DNA of 64,000 nucleotides from Triatoma infestans (Eukaryota; Arthropoda; Insecta; Hemiptera; Reduviidae), in contig JAAEAF010000100.1 of the NCBI GenBank assembly GCA_011037195.1, positions 1 to 64,000 of the forward strand. Reading direction: 5' to 3'. A program made the translations under genes and the position numbers. The notes under the pieces are model-generated. The model ran no database searches. It was not told the origin of the DNA and worked only from the letters and a program-made list of their open reading frames with translations. Position 1 is the first letter of the stretch; the number at the start of each line of letters is the position of its first letter. Shown piece after piece: positions 1-10,213 of the stretch.

Positions 1-236
1 AAAAAACTAAACTCTTAAACTAGGTCAAGGGATGTGGCCAGATGGGTGGGAAAACACGTGTTTGGGTTGTTAAAGAGCAAATTTTTCTTACAATGGCCAC
101 AACACGTGGGGGGTCTAATCTTTAAACTCTGTTGTTGGAGGGAGATTTACTTACAATTAACTAACCAAAATAGAATATAAAAAATACACAAAATAAATTT
201 AAATAACGATTAAACTAACATTTTTTTTTTTTGTAA
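1..236. other. AT-rich leader, no gene seen
   Basis: This stretch holds no open frame or RNA that I can recognise. A run of T at about 222-233 directly precedes the first recognisable reverse transcriptase codons. The retrotransposon pol next door is therefore truncated or rearranged at its 5' side here. Confidence 0.5.
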
Positions 237-2973
237 ATGTATCGGCAAATTAGGGTTTGTGATCAGCATGTGAACTTCCAGAAGGTCTTTTGGAGGGACG
301 ACCCAAGCAAACCGCTGATGAAATACAACCTAACCCCGGTCACTTACGGCACAGCGCCGGCATCCTATTTAGCTACTAGATGCCTGCAGCAAGCCTTTTT
401 AGAGGAACAGGTAAATCATCCAATGGTGGTAGAAGCTTCATTACGTGATTTTTATATGGGCGATTTGCTAAAAGGTGCAGATGAGCTAAGCAAGCTAAAG
501 ATGATCCAAAGGGAAATATCTGAGATTTTACTTAAGGCTCAATTTGAGCTCCACAAGTGGTGTGCTAACGACAAGTCTCTGCTAATTACCATACCGATTG
601 ACCAAAGAGAGAGAAAATACATACCAGATCAAGAATGTAGTTTGATTAAAACTCTTGGACTCTGGTGGAATTCCGAGCTTGATAGTTTTAAATTTTTTAT
701 CAATGTTCCTACTCCGAACCGCGTAACTAAGCGTACCATCCTATTCGAAGCTGTTCGTATATTTGACCCGATGGGACTTGTAGGCCCGGTTATAGTGAAG
801 GCGAAAATTTTCCTTCAGGATTTATGGCCTGTAAAAATAAAGTGGGATGATAAGCTTACAGAGAAAAAGACGCAAGATTGGTTACGATTTCGAATGGAGC
901 TTAGCAAATTGGAAGATATAGGTAATTCCTCGAGCCATTAGAAGCAGCTGGACGGCCGATTTGGAGTTACATGGATTTAGCGATGCTTCTGAAAAGGCCT
1001 ATGGCGCGGCAGTTTATATTAGGGATGCTCAGGGCGAGTGCCGCTTACTTTGTGCCAAATCAAGAGTCGCTCCCCTTAAAAAATTGAGTTTGCCTCGTTT
1101 AGAATTATGTGGTGCGGTTATTCTAGCTAGATTGGTGCATAAGGTTCTGTATGCTCTAAGGTTGAAGTTTAAATTAAAATTCTTATGGGATGACTCAACT
1201 ATTTTACTGGCTTGGTTGAAATCTCCTTCTGCGAGGTGGAAAACATTTGTGGCAAATAGGGTGAATGAAATTCGGCAATGACAGCCGGGTCCGAATGGCG
1301 TCATAACCCTGCAGATAAAATCTCGAGAGGTATGTATCCATCAGAAATTTTAAATAATGCCTTATTGTGGCATGGTCCTTCTTGGATAGGAAATAAGGAA
1401 AGATGGCCGACCCAACCAACGCTAGAAGATACGTCATCAGAGCAGCGAAGACCAGTAACCTTGGTTGCGACAGTTAAGAGTGAGCTGATTGATTGGGATA
1501 AATATTCTTCGTTTCTCAAGTTAGTAAGAGTGGTTATTTATGTAAGGTTTATTCAGAAATGTAGAAGACAGAAATATACCATGGGTGCTATCTCGTGCAC
1601 AGAATGGATGATGGCTGAAACAATTATTATTAGTATTATTAGATTAAAGCAAATGGAAAGATTTGCCAAAGACCTTGATAGTCTCAGGAATCAGAAGATG
1701 GTTTCTAAGAAGAGCAAGCTCCGAAATCTTGCTCCATTTTTGGATGAAGATGGATTAATAAGAGTAGGTAGTAGAATTAGAACTGCTTTACTTGTTTCTT
1801 ATAATCAAAAATTTCCTTACCTACTTCCGGACAAGCATCGGTAACGAATTTAATATTCAAATGGGAACATGCGGCATTTGCATGCGGGTCCTCAGCTGTT
1901 ATTAGCGAACATTCGCCTAAAATGTTGGCCCATAAATGGTAGAAATTTGGCTAGGAGAATGGTCCACGCTTGCGTAACTTGTTTCCAAAACAAGCCCAAG
2001 AGCGCCACCCAGCTGATGGGGGAATTGCCCCCCGAAAGAGTTCAATTAACAAAGACATTTTTTAACACGGATGTGGACTATTGAGGCACTATATCTATAA
2101 AAATGCATAACTATTGTAAAGCGAGAATTACGAAAAGCTTACATCGCAGTTTTCGTACGCCTCGCCGTTAAGGCCGTGCATGTGGAGTTGGTTGGTGACC
2201 TTACTAGTGAAGCCTTTTTAGGTGCATTGAAAAGATTTTTTGCCAGACGTGGAAAGACAAAATGTATGTTCTTTGATAATGGAAGAAATTTCGTGGGAGC
2301 GGAGAGAGAAATGCGTAAGCAGTTCCAGCTGTTATCACGTGATGCACGCATTTACGCTTATTTAGCGCAGGAAAACATTGAGTGGAAGTTCATACCATCT
2401 CACACCCCTCAGTTTGGAGGTCTATGGGAGGCGGCGGTGAAATCTTTCAAATTTCATTTAAGGCTTGTCGCTCAAGCTATTCTTACATATGAAGAGATGA
2501 GTACATATTTAGCCTTAATTGAATCCTGTCTCAATTCCCGTCCTCTATGTCCTTTAAGTTCTGACCCGGATGATTTGTCACCCCTTACCCCTGGCCATTT
2601 TCTCACAGGATACTCACAAAGCACGATACCGCAACGAGAGATGACGGGTCTTCAAATGTCAAGCTTATCCAGGTGCCACCGCGTAGAACGTATGTTTCAG
2701 TACTTCTGGGTACAGTGGTCAAAGGAATATTTATCCATGCTCCAAGGACGCAAGAAATGGTTAAGGGCTGAACGAAATCTTGAAGTTGGACAGCTTGTGC
2801 TAGTCAAGGATGAAGGTCTTCCTCCGTTAAGGTGGCGTATAATCGCCACGTATCCAGGACGTGATAACTTGACCAGAGTGGTCACACTTAAGACAGCATC
2901 AGGCGTAATTAAAAGACCTATCTCCAAGGTGTGTCCTTTGCCAGAAGATAGGACGGATGCAGTTTCCACATAG
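237..2973 (+). pseudogene. BEL/Pao retrotransposon pol, degenerate (RT, RNase H, integrase)
   Basis: This is a broken polyprotein of a BEL/Pao LTR retrotransposon, spread over several reading frames. Positions 237-941 encode the Pao-type RT palm and connection (LTPVTYGTAPASYLATRCLQ). The catalytic box, normally YVDDLL in this family, reads FYMGDLL, so one catalytic Asp is replaced by Gly. After a frameshift near 935, 958-1281 encodes RNase H (ELHGFSDASEKAYGAAVY). A further shift at about 1278 leads into the tether region (EWRHNPADKISRG). Positions 1869-2084 carry the integrase zinc-binding part (HLHAG, CVTCF). Positions 2160-2973 carry the integrase core (FFDNGRNFVGA, then FGGLWEAAVKSF with the third acidic residue) and the DUF5641-like tail (HRVERMFQYFW, LPPLRW). 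At least four frame breaks or stops separate these blocks. Gag, protease and the first RT part are absent upstream. The family call is firm; the copy cannot encode a working enzyme. Confidence 0.9.
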
Positions 2974-3122
2974 GAAGAGTGTTGCATGTATCATTGAGAC
3001 TTACCTTTTTGTTTCATTATTGTTCTTTCATTATTATTCATGCATTGATTCAATTTGGTTTCATTTAACTTTAGCAAAAATTTAGAAGTTATTGAACGCT
3101 TAGACGATTCAAGGGAGGCGGT

Positions 3123-3296
3123 ATGTTCCGTCCTGTACGGTATTTTAGTGTAAAGATGGTAACACTGTGTGTGTGCCCACTGAGTGAAATGTAGTTGTAA
3201 TGGGTTTGTGAGTTTATACAAGCTAGCGAGTTTTTTATATCCTGAATTATTAAAAGAATAAAGTGCGTTTTATTGAAATCAAGCTTAATTAATAAC
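3123..3296 (+). repeat. Candidate 3' LTR of the BEL/Pao element
   Basis: The block begins with TGTTCCGTCC, about 150 bp after the pol stop, ends with TAATAACA, and contains AATAAAG near its end. TG...CA ends and this position fit a short 3' LTR. No 5' partner lies inside the window, so the boundaries rest on the end dinucleotides alone. Confidence 0.45.
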
Positions 3297-3299
3297 ATT

Positions 3300-3800
3300 A
3301 CCTTAAAGCCTGAACATATGGTTTTATTACCTACGTAATATTAATACACATAAGAAGCCATGATAGAATTGCAAATTTGATGAAAATCGGTTAACCGGAA
3401 GTGCGAGTTTATAAAATAGGGTTTTGAGTATTTTTGGAATTTGCTGGAAAACGACTGTAACGATTTCCTTTAAACTTGGTGTGCTCACTTCACAGATTAA
3501 AACGTATTACTTTTATTGGAAACATTAAAAAAAAAATTATTTTGGATAGCTATGAGGAATCTGTGGCGTTAATTTCAAATGTTATGTATAGTTGGTTCAA
3601 TGTTGTTTAGAGCGCTCTACTAGGCCCACAATATAATGATCAGTTCTCTAATTGTTGTACTTATCCCCCACCACCTCTATATCTATGTTACGAACAATTA
3701 CGTACAATTTGAATTTAAAGAAAATTTGTCATTTTATATATAATTATATGAAAAGTCATAAGAGGAAGTCGCGTGATTATTGCACACCATTTTTTTTTTT
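3300..3800 (-). repeat. HINE-like repeat, partial, minus orientation
   Basis: The stretch contains the minus-orientation unit core TTAACCGGAAGTGCG at about 3393. It ends in a degenerate 5' terminus (TAAGAGGAAGTCGCGTG, then TTGCACACCA). It abuts the BEL/Pao LTR, suggesting that element inserted into or next to it. Confidence 0.7.
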
Positions 3801-3858
3801 TGAGGAGAGCGGTATCTTCCAGCCCCTAGAATTCTTTACTTTTTCGAAAAAAAAAAAT

Positions 3859-4682
3859 TTAGTGTGAAACACTCACAAAACTTTCTTTTCTCCTGTTCTC
3901 AAAATTATAATTCACAAATGTTATAGTTTGTGTATCAAACTTAATGAAATTCGTCGAAAATTGAAAAAACTGTTCAGTAATTGCGCACTTCCGGTTTACT
4001 AATTTTCTTAAAACTCGGAATTTTGGCCATCTATTTCTAATTAATTTTGTTTGTTGATAGAATTATATTATCAACTATGATAGCAATTTATAAGAAGCTG
4101 TACCCCACCCCTCTCCTATGATAGCCCTTAAATGAATTTTCCCAGAGAAATGTTTTAAGTAAAAGATGTAGATCATTGCATGTTTGGTTTATACACGATG
4201 TTTCAAGAGAATCATCGGAGCCATTTTGAGAAAATCGCGAAAAAAGTGAAGAAATCATTTAGTAAAGTGTTAAAATAAACGCACTTCCGCTTATCCCATT
4301 TTTTTCAACTCGGAATTTCAACAGCGTATTTAATTCTAATTAACATTAAAAGAAGGCAGAATTGTTTAATAAACTGAAATAGCACTTTAGATAAAAACTT
4401 AACCCCACTCCTCCCCCGGAAATGCTCTTAAATGAATTTTCCTGGAGAAATGTTTCAAATAAAAGTGGTAGCTCTTTGTATTCTCTAGTTGATATAACAC
4501 GTTTAAAGAACGAAGCCATTTTTGAGAAAATCGCAAAAACGTAAAAAAAAAAAACAACTAATAAAGTGGTATTTCCGGTTGAGGAATTTTGACAGATAAC
4601 ATACTGTCAGATCCCACAGTGATACCTAAACGGAATATCACGTTACAACTTTCTACGGTTTTTCGTTTTTGAGCTATGCTTT

Positions 4683-4725
<43 letters not shown>

Positions 4726-4853
4726 ACTATTTGCTAAAAACCTCTTTTTTGGACTCAGGGGACCGCAAAACGGATATTTCCGGTGAAAACTCCCTATCGA
4801 AAATTTGACACGATGACAGTACTTCCTCTTACTACGAGTAAGAGAAAGTAAAA
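3859..4853 (+). repeat. HINE-like repeat, near full length, plus orientation
   Basis: The 5' end (AGTGTGAAACACTCACA) is preceded by an A tract. Unit cores lie at about 3988 (CACTTCCGGTTTAC), 4280 and 4572, so two units of about 290 bp follow each other. A (CA)n tract lies at 4688-4722. The copy ends in the stem-loop CTCTTACT-acg-AGTAAGAG at about 4836-4847. Its 5' end faces the 5' end of the minus-strand copy at 3300-3800, about 58 bp away. Confidence 0.85.
4688..4722. repeat. (CA)n microsatellite inside a HINE-like copy
   Basis: An uninterrupted CA tract sits between the conserved GAGCTATGCT block and GAGACTATTTGCTAAAAACC. Other copies carry their microsatellite at the same internal position (7240, 22047, 62310). 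Confidence 0.95.
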
Positions 4854-4879
4854 TTGAAACGTGTCTTTTTGGAAGAAAT

Positions 4880-5285
4880 TATAGAAAACAAAAAAAAAAA
4901 AATCTGTTCAACTATCTTAACTTCTGGTAATCTAATTTTCTTCTAGGTCAAAATTTTGGCAATACATTTAATTCTATTAGGTCGAGAAACGCATAAGTTC
5001 ACCCCCTCGTAGGAATCTCTGCCTGGAAATGAATCGCTCGGTAAAAGAAAAGTTACAAACAGAACTCATAGACTTTTACATGTATGCAGTGTATGTACAA
5101 AGTTTAAAGAAAATTCGCTGGAACCGTTTTCAAGAAAATCTCATAAAAAAACTGAAAAATTCAAAGTGGCAATTTCGGTTCACCGATTTTGATCAAAACC
5201 ATTATTATCGGGCTCCCAGATACCACTTACATGAATAACAAGTTCGCATTTTCTGTTTGCTATTTTCGCTTTTTGTATAATACTC
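4880..5285 (+). repeat. HINE-like unit, degenerate, plus orientation
   Basis: The sequence shows the unit order AATTTTCTTC, TTAATTCTATTA, AATGAATCGCTCGG, TTTAAAGAAAATTCGCTGG, GGCAATTTCGGTTCACCG. There is no clear 5' terminus or stem-loop. It directly follows a full copy and may be an extra unit of the same insertion. Confidence 0.65.
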
Positions 5286-5414
5286 AGTTAAGTTAAAAGT
5301 ATCCCGTTAAACTCATTATAAAGTAGTCGCAGAAAAATGACTAACAAAACAAACGATATTAACACTAATTAGTTAAGTTTGGGCGTTGATAAGTGAAAGA
5401 AGTAAAATATTGGT

Positions 5415-6057
5415 TGTGTATGACATGGCAAGGTCATAACAATGTCAAACCTTCACAACACATAACAAAGAAAAAATAATTTATAACTAGTGGCCTAGCC
5501 GGCTGCTGTCTTCAAGACAAGGCCGCGGCCAAACAAACAAAACCAAGGGTCAATACTTAACATCAAAGCAAGCACCCGCTAAGGCTGGCCACTGACCTAA
5601 ATCACTGGTCACCGAAATAACCAAGGCCGCACACTAGGACATATGTCTTGGTGTGAGTGTTGCTAACACTAATATATAAACTTCGCCCCATTGGAAGAGA
5701 GGATGATTACATGATTATATGATTATACTTCAGTACGTCTTCAAGATTATTATGCGAGCAGCAGTTTCCGCGTCCATATACAGTTTTTATTTATACTTAT
5801 TCCCTCAGTTGTGCATCTTAGTTCATTTATTTTAATCATTCTAAATGATTAGTTATTTATCTCCTCTTTATTTCTAAATATCTCTTGTTAATAGTTACCA
5901 TTACTCACGTTTAAATTATTGTACAAATACAGTCTATTTTTATAAATTCCGTGTTAATAATTCGAGCACTAACTTCCAAAAATCTCTAAACTAACTTCCG
6001 CCCTCTTCAAGACATCTACTACATACCTCAGGAATCACAATAAACGATTCCACTACA
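5415..6057 (+). repeat. Candidate copia-type LTR
   Basis: A block of about 640 bp begins TGTGTATGACATGG and ends GATTCCACTACA. It has a TATA-like box (TATATAAAC, about 5673). It is followed within a few bases by GGTGGTATCACGGTGGGATC, which resembles the initiator-Met tRNA primer-binding site of Ty1/copia elements (TGGTATCAGAGC). The end of the block is repeated at about 6090-6108. No copia coding sequence follows, so this would be a 5' LTR plus leader left by truncation. The outer ends and any target duplication are unresolved. Confidence 0.4.
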
Positions 6058-6060
6058 TCT

Positions 6061-6083
6061 GGTGGTATCACGGTGGGATCAGA
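6061..6083 (+). other. Possible copia primer-binding site
   Basis: TGGTATCACGGTGGGATC lies just 3' of the candidate LTR end and has a 7-base match, TGGTATC, to the start of the usual initiator-Met primer-binding site. This is the main reason for the copia call. Confidence 0.35.
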
Positions 6084-6400
6084 TCATACGATAAACGATT
6101 CCACTACAGTTGGCTGGGCCCAAAGAAAGAAAATTTTTATGTAGAATACGTTTTTTTCTTTGAAGCCCATTTATTTGGTAAAAACCGAAATTCTTTCTTG
6201 GATTAAAAATCGAACAACGTTCGGCAATGCTAGTTGCTTCAGTGTGGATGTAATGGCATATGTAATTTTCTTGAAGTGCTCTAAAGTTAAAGTACTTGAA
6301 CCCACAAACTGACTTCTTTGACAGAATCGCCAAAGAGTCCACATTTGGATTAAGTTTGGTAATACATTTGGTAATACTTGAGTTTGGCAAAAAAAAAAAA

Positions 6401-7455
6401 TCTGGTGTGAAACACTTACACAACTTTCTCTTACTCCAGTTCTCAAAATTATAATTGACAAATGTTATACAGTTAGTGCACCAAATTTAATGAAATTCGT
6501 CGTAAACTGAAAAAACTGTTCCCTAAAAGCACACTTCCGGTTTACTAATTTTCTTGAAAATTGGAATTTTGGCCATCTATTTATTTCTAATTAATTTTGT
6601 TTGGATGATAGAATTGTATAATCAACTATAATAGCTTTTAAAGGAAAACATAACCCCACCCCTTCCCTAAAAGTGCCCTTAAATGAATGTTCATAGAAAA
6701 ATGTTATATGTAAAAGTTGTAGATCTTTGTATGCGTAGTTTATGTAAGAAGTTTCAAGAAAATCATCGGAGCCATTTTTGAGAAAATCGCAAAAAAGTGA
6801 AAAAAAACATTTAGTAAGGCGGTAATGTAAACGTACTTCCGGTTATGCGATTTATTTCAAACTTGGAATTTCAACAATATATTTAATTCTAATTAACATT
6901 ATTTAGATGAGCGAATTGTCCAATCAACTGAAATAGCACTTTAGATGAAAACCTAACCCCACCCCTACCCCAAAAGTGCTCTTAAATGAATTTTCCCAGA
7001 GAAACGTTTCAAAAAAAAGTTGTAGCTCTTTGTATGTATAGTTGATGTACCAAGTTTGAAGAAAATCGTCGGAGCCATTTTTGAGAAAATCGCAAAAAAG
7101 TAAAAAAACCAACTAGTAAAGTGGTACTTCCGGTTGTGGAATTTTGGCAGATAACGTATTGTCAGATCCCATGGTGATACCTAAACGGAATATCAAGTTT
7201 GAACTTTCTCGATTTTTTTTTTTTGAGCTATGCTGTTCACATACATACATACTACATACATACATACATACATACATACATACACAAACACACACACACA
7301 CACACACACACACGGACACACAGACACAGAGACCATTTGCTAAACCACTTTTTTGGACTCAGGGGACCTCAAAACGGATATTTCCGGTGAAAACTCCATA
7401 TCGAACATTTGACACGATTACAATATTTCCTCTTACTAGGAGTAAGAGAAAGTAA
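6401..7455 (+). mobile_element. HINE-like element, best full-length reference copy, plus orientation
   Basis: This copy shows the family's whole plan. It starts TCTGGTGTGAAACACTTAC after a run of A. Positions 6423-6437 read ACTTTCTCTTACTCC. A partial unit follows, then unit cores CTTCCGG at 6534, 6836 and 7127, giving periods of 302 and 291 bp. Each unit runs through a C-rich CCCCACCCC block, TTAAATGAATTTTCCC, a GTAGTTGATGTACC block, CGTCGGAGCCATTTTTGAG and GAAAATCGC. A CATA/CA microsatellite lies at 7240-7322, then TTTTTTGGACTCAGG and GAAAACTC. The 3' stem-loop is CTCTTACT (7430-7437), agg, AGTAAGAG (7441-7448). GGAGTAAGAGAAAGT at 7439-7453 is the exact reverse complement of the 15 bases at 6423-6437. 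Helentron-associated non-autonomous elements share the 5' subterminal repeat, central microsatellite, tandem units and 3' stem-loop. No protein is encoded. Membership in that class is inferred. Confidence 0.85.
7240..7322. repeat. (CATA)n(CA)n microsatellite inside a HINE-like copy
   Basis: A compound CATA then CA tract occupies the microsatellite slot of the copy. Its CATA part is absent from the copy at 3859, so the slot expands differently between copies. Confidence 0.95.
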
Positions 7456-7900
7456 AAAAAATTGGGTTGTTATTAACATTATACAATCATTACATCATTT
7501 CTTCCCCCCCGAACCTTCCACTTGAATGAATTTTCCCGGAAAAATTCAATAAATAAGACTTTCGTATAATAAGGGTATACGGAATTTTAGAGAATCAATT
7601 AGCACTGTTTCTATAAATATTGCCAAAAAAGAAACTGAAGAATCCATTGAGTAATGTGAACTTCCGGTTTGGCTAATTTTACTGAATGGTAGTATCTAGA
7701 ACGAACTATGTAATATCAACTCTCTGTGGTTTTTCCGTTTTTGATTTAAGCTGATCATATACACACTCACATACACACACAATATTCTAAAAAATACAAT
7801 TGACCTCAATTGATGTATTTCCGTCGAAAACTTAAATTTCGAAAATTTGATACTCTCCCAATACTTCCTGTTACCAGAAATAACGTAATACAAATTACAA
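7456..7900 (+). repeat. HINE-like 3' half, second module in tandem, plus orientation
   Basis: Directly after a complete copy, the unit sequence resumes with TTGAATGAATTTTCCCGG, ACTTCCGGTTTGGC at about 7663, a short CA-rich stretch at about 7757-7780 and a decayed 3' end (TACTTCCTGTTACCAG). It lacks a 5' terminus. Confidence 0.65.
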
Positions 7901-8456
7901 AATAAAAATGAAACAAAACTGAGTATAATAATGTAATTATGAATGAATTTAGGACTCACTTGACAGGGTGGTGTAAACATTGTATTATATATTGTATGGA
8001 AACAATTTTTCCTTTTGATTACATCATAGTTTTTTACATACAAATGGACGTTAATCTGTTCACCATGGTTGGCCAACGTGTTACCTCTGTCATATTTATG
8101 TTCATCATAATCTTCAGTGGCAGCTGCAACCACTTGTTGATTTGATGAATTGATTACTTTTAGAAATTTATTCCAATCAGTTTTTGATACAATACATTTA
8201 ATATTGCTGGAAAGTTTTAATTCTTTCTTTAGAGCCGAACTTGAATCGATTTCACTACTAAAGTCGCTCATGTTTTGTTTGGTGTATGTTTAGTTTTTTA
8301 TTTTATTTATTCACTTGCTCTTCCTCCGCCAATACTTGCGAATTTCTTCCTGACACTTTTTTTATTACATGAGTTAAGTGATTAAAATCATATGTTTATA
8401 TTTTTAATTTTAATAATCAGTAAAATGATTTATGTATAAATTATAAATAACAAAAA
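7901..8456. other. AT-rich spacer, no gene recognised
   Basis: A minus-strand open frame of 191 codons lies over about 7696-8271, but much of it overlaps repeat sequence. Its protein matches no family that I know. I see no promoter, splice pattern or RNA gene. Confidence 0.4.
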
Positions 8457-8942
8457 TCTGGTGTGAAACACTCACACGACTTTCTCTTACTGCGAAATAG
8501 TGGCAAATTTTCTTAACACTTACAATTCTTATTTGTGTTTAAAACCGTCGCCATTTTTATGGAGAAAATCACAAAAAATTGAAAGAAATCTAATCAGTAA
8601 AGCCGCATTTCCGGTCAACCGATTTTGTTCGAACTGGGAATTTCGACAACATATTTAATTCGAATCAATATTATTTAGTTGACTGAAATAGCAAATTAGA
8701 GGAAAACGTAGCACCAGCCCTCCCCCAAAAGTCCCCTTAAATGAATTTTCACGGGGAAATGTTGCAAATAACAGCTGTAGCTCTTTGTATGTTTAGTTAA
8801 TATTTAATTTATAAAGAAAAATCATTGGAGCCGTTTTAGAGAAAATAGCAGCAAACTGAAACTTCCAGCGCACTTCCGATCAACCGATTTTCTTCTAACT
8901 CGGAATTTCAACAACATATTTAATTCTAATTAATATTATTTA
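8457..8942 (+). repeat. HINE-like repeat, 5' part, split by a non-LTR insertion
   Basis: This begins TCTGGTGTGAAACACTCAC and carries unit cores at about 8608 and 8872. It is interrupted at TAATATTATTTA (8931-8942) and resumes at 9856 with the same 12 bases. Confidence 0.85.
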
Positions 8943-9855
8943 GGGTGCATCAGAGATGAGACAAGTCGGTGAGCCTGGGAAGACTAGCCGCGGTCTTTCA
9001 GGCGGAGCTAGTCGCAATTATTAACTGCGCCGCCGAAATAAGAAGGCGAGGATGCATAACTCCAGAATCGTCATTTATTCGGATAACCAGGCTGCCCTGC
9101 GGGCAATTGACTCGTGGGAGATCAGCTCAAGGCTGGTGTGGGATGTCCTAGGTGCAGTTAGGGAAATTAGCAGCCATAAGGTCTTCCTGGTTTGGGTGCC
9201 TGGGCGTTCGGGTCACAGAGGTAATGAGGCGGCAGATCTTTTGAACCCTTATCTGGCCTAAACCGTTCTGTGGCGTCGCAAGATGCCTCAGGACTGCATC
9301 TACTAGGACGTGGACACACGACGTTCAAGGGAATGGTGGGCTAAAACCCCAGGCCAAAGGCAGGTGAAAACGTTCATTCATAGCTATTCGCCCAGGCTAA
9401 CTGCAGAACTACTCCAATGAGGCCGGGTGGCTGGGATAGCAGTTGGCATTCTCACTGGCCATTGCAGAATTAATAAGCACATGCATCACATGGGCCTAGC
9501 AACTGATAGACTGTGTAGGTTATGTCAGGAAGAAGAGGAAACAGCACTGCACGTTCTATGTCAGTGCGAGGGGCTTGTATGGCTGAGGTATCGCCTCGAT
9601 GGAGAGGAGAAGCTGACGCCAGCAAGCCTCAGCCGGGGGCCTCTCTCGGGTCTATTAAATCTATTAAGGCAGATAGGGCTCGAGAGGGTGCTCTGATGGC
9701 AGGTGCTCTTCACCGACCACCAGTGAGCCTCCCCAGACCCAAAAGTTCAAATAAAGGACAGGGCTGGAGGGAGATCTCCAACGTAGTGCCACAATAGACC
9801 CATCGGGGTCACGGTGGCGCAGTCTGAAGAGTCAATCCCCCCACAGAATCTAATC
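8943..9855 (+). mobile_element. 5'-truncated non-LTR retrotransposon (R1/I-like) insertion
   Basis: The insertion is flanked by a 12-bp target duplication, TAATATTATTTA, at 8931-8942 and 9856-9867. Its left end falls inside the coding region, as expected for 5' truncation. The 3' end lacks poly(A) and finishes in AATCTAATCTAAT. The 3' untranslated signature TGCCACAATAGACCCATCGG at about 9787 recurs in other fragments of this window. The host sequence is a HINE-like repeat whose unit continues in register on both sides. Confidence 0.85.
8969..9696 (+). pseudogene. Non-LTR ORF2 C-terminus: RNase H and zinc-knuckle tail
   Basis: Two frames together give the C-terminal end of an ORF2. The RNase H part spans about 8969-9260, with ELVAIINCAAEI, VIYSDNQAALRAI and FLVWVPGRSGHRGNEAADLL, carrying the family's acidic and GNE-ADL residues. 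The tail spans about 9427-9696, with ILTGHCRINKHMHHMGL, CRLCQEEEETALHVLCQCE and a Leu-rich end. The CX2C...H...C tail pattern is typical of R1/I-group non-LTR elements. Frameshifts separate the blocks and the endonuclease and RT are missing, so it is dead. Confidence 0.8.
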
Positions 9856-10020
9856 TAATATTATTTAAATGATACAATAGTGTAATAAACTGAGCCTTTA
9901 AAGAAAACCATAACACTTTAGCACCATATCACCAAAGCATAACAACATAACACTTCAGAGAAAACCATAACCTCGCGCTTCCACTAAAAATGCCTTTAAT
10001 TGAATTTTCCCGAAATTTTA
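9856..10020 (+). repeat. HINE-like repeat, continuation after the non-LTR insertion
   Basis: The unit resumes at TAATATTATTTAAATGATAC and runs to TTGAATTTTCCCG, consistent with the 5' part at 8457-8942. Confidence 0.7.
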
Positions 10021-10129
10021 CTGAGACTCTAAAATCTTTCACTTTAAACTTGTCAATGAAGTGCATTTTAAGATATATTTTTATGATTTCGCTTCCCATA
10101 TAATATTAGAGACAACTCAAATGTTGCAA

Positions 10130-10213
10130 TAATTTGAGTTTTTGAAGAAAATTTGGCGCAGGAAAGATGGGAAATGTAGGAGGAAAATTCATGAGTGTTT
10201 CGTACCAGATTTT
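10130..10213 (-). repeat. HINE-like 5' terminus, minus orientation
   Basis: AGGAGGAAAATTCATGAG then TGTTTCGTACCAGATTTTTT is a decayed reverse complement of the family's 5' end. Little else of this copy survives. Confidence 0.55.

Noticed and set aside
7113..7455. Cys-Val and Thr-His repeat peptides on both strands
   Set aside because: They come from the CA/CATA microsatellite of a repeat element, not from a gene.
7696..8271. 191-codon open frame on the minus strand
   Set aside because: Half of it overlaps HINE-like sequence and the protein shows no known domain; chance length in AT-rich DNA cannot be excluded, so it is not called a gene.
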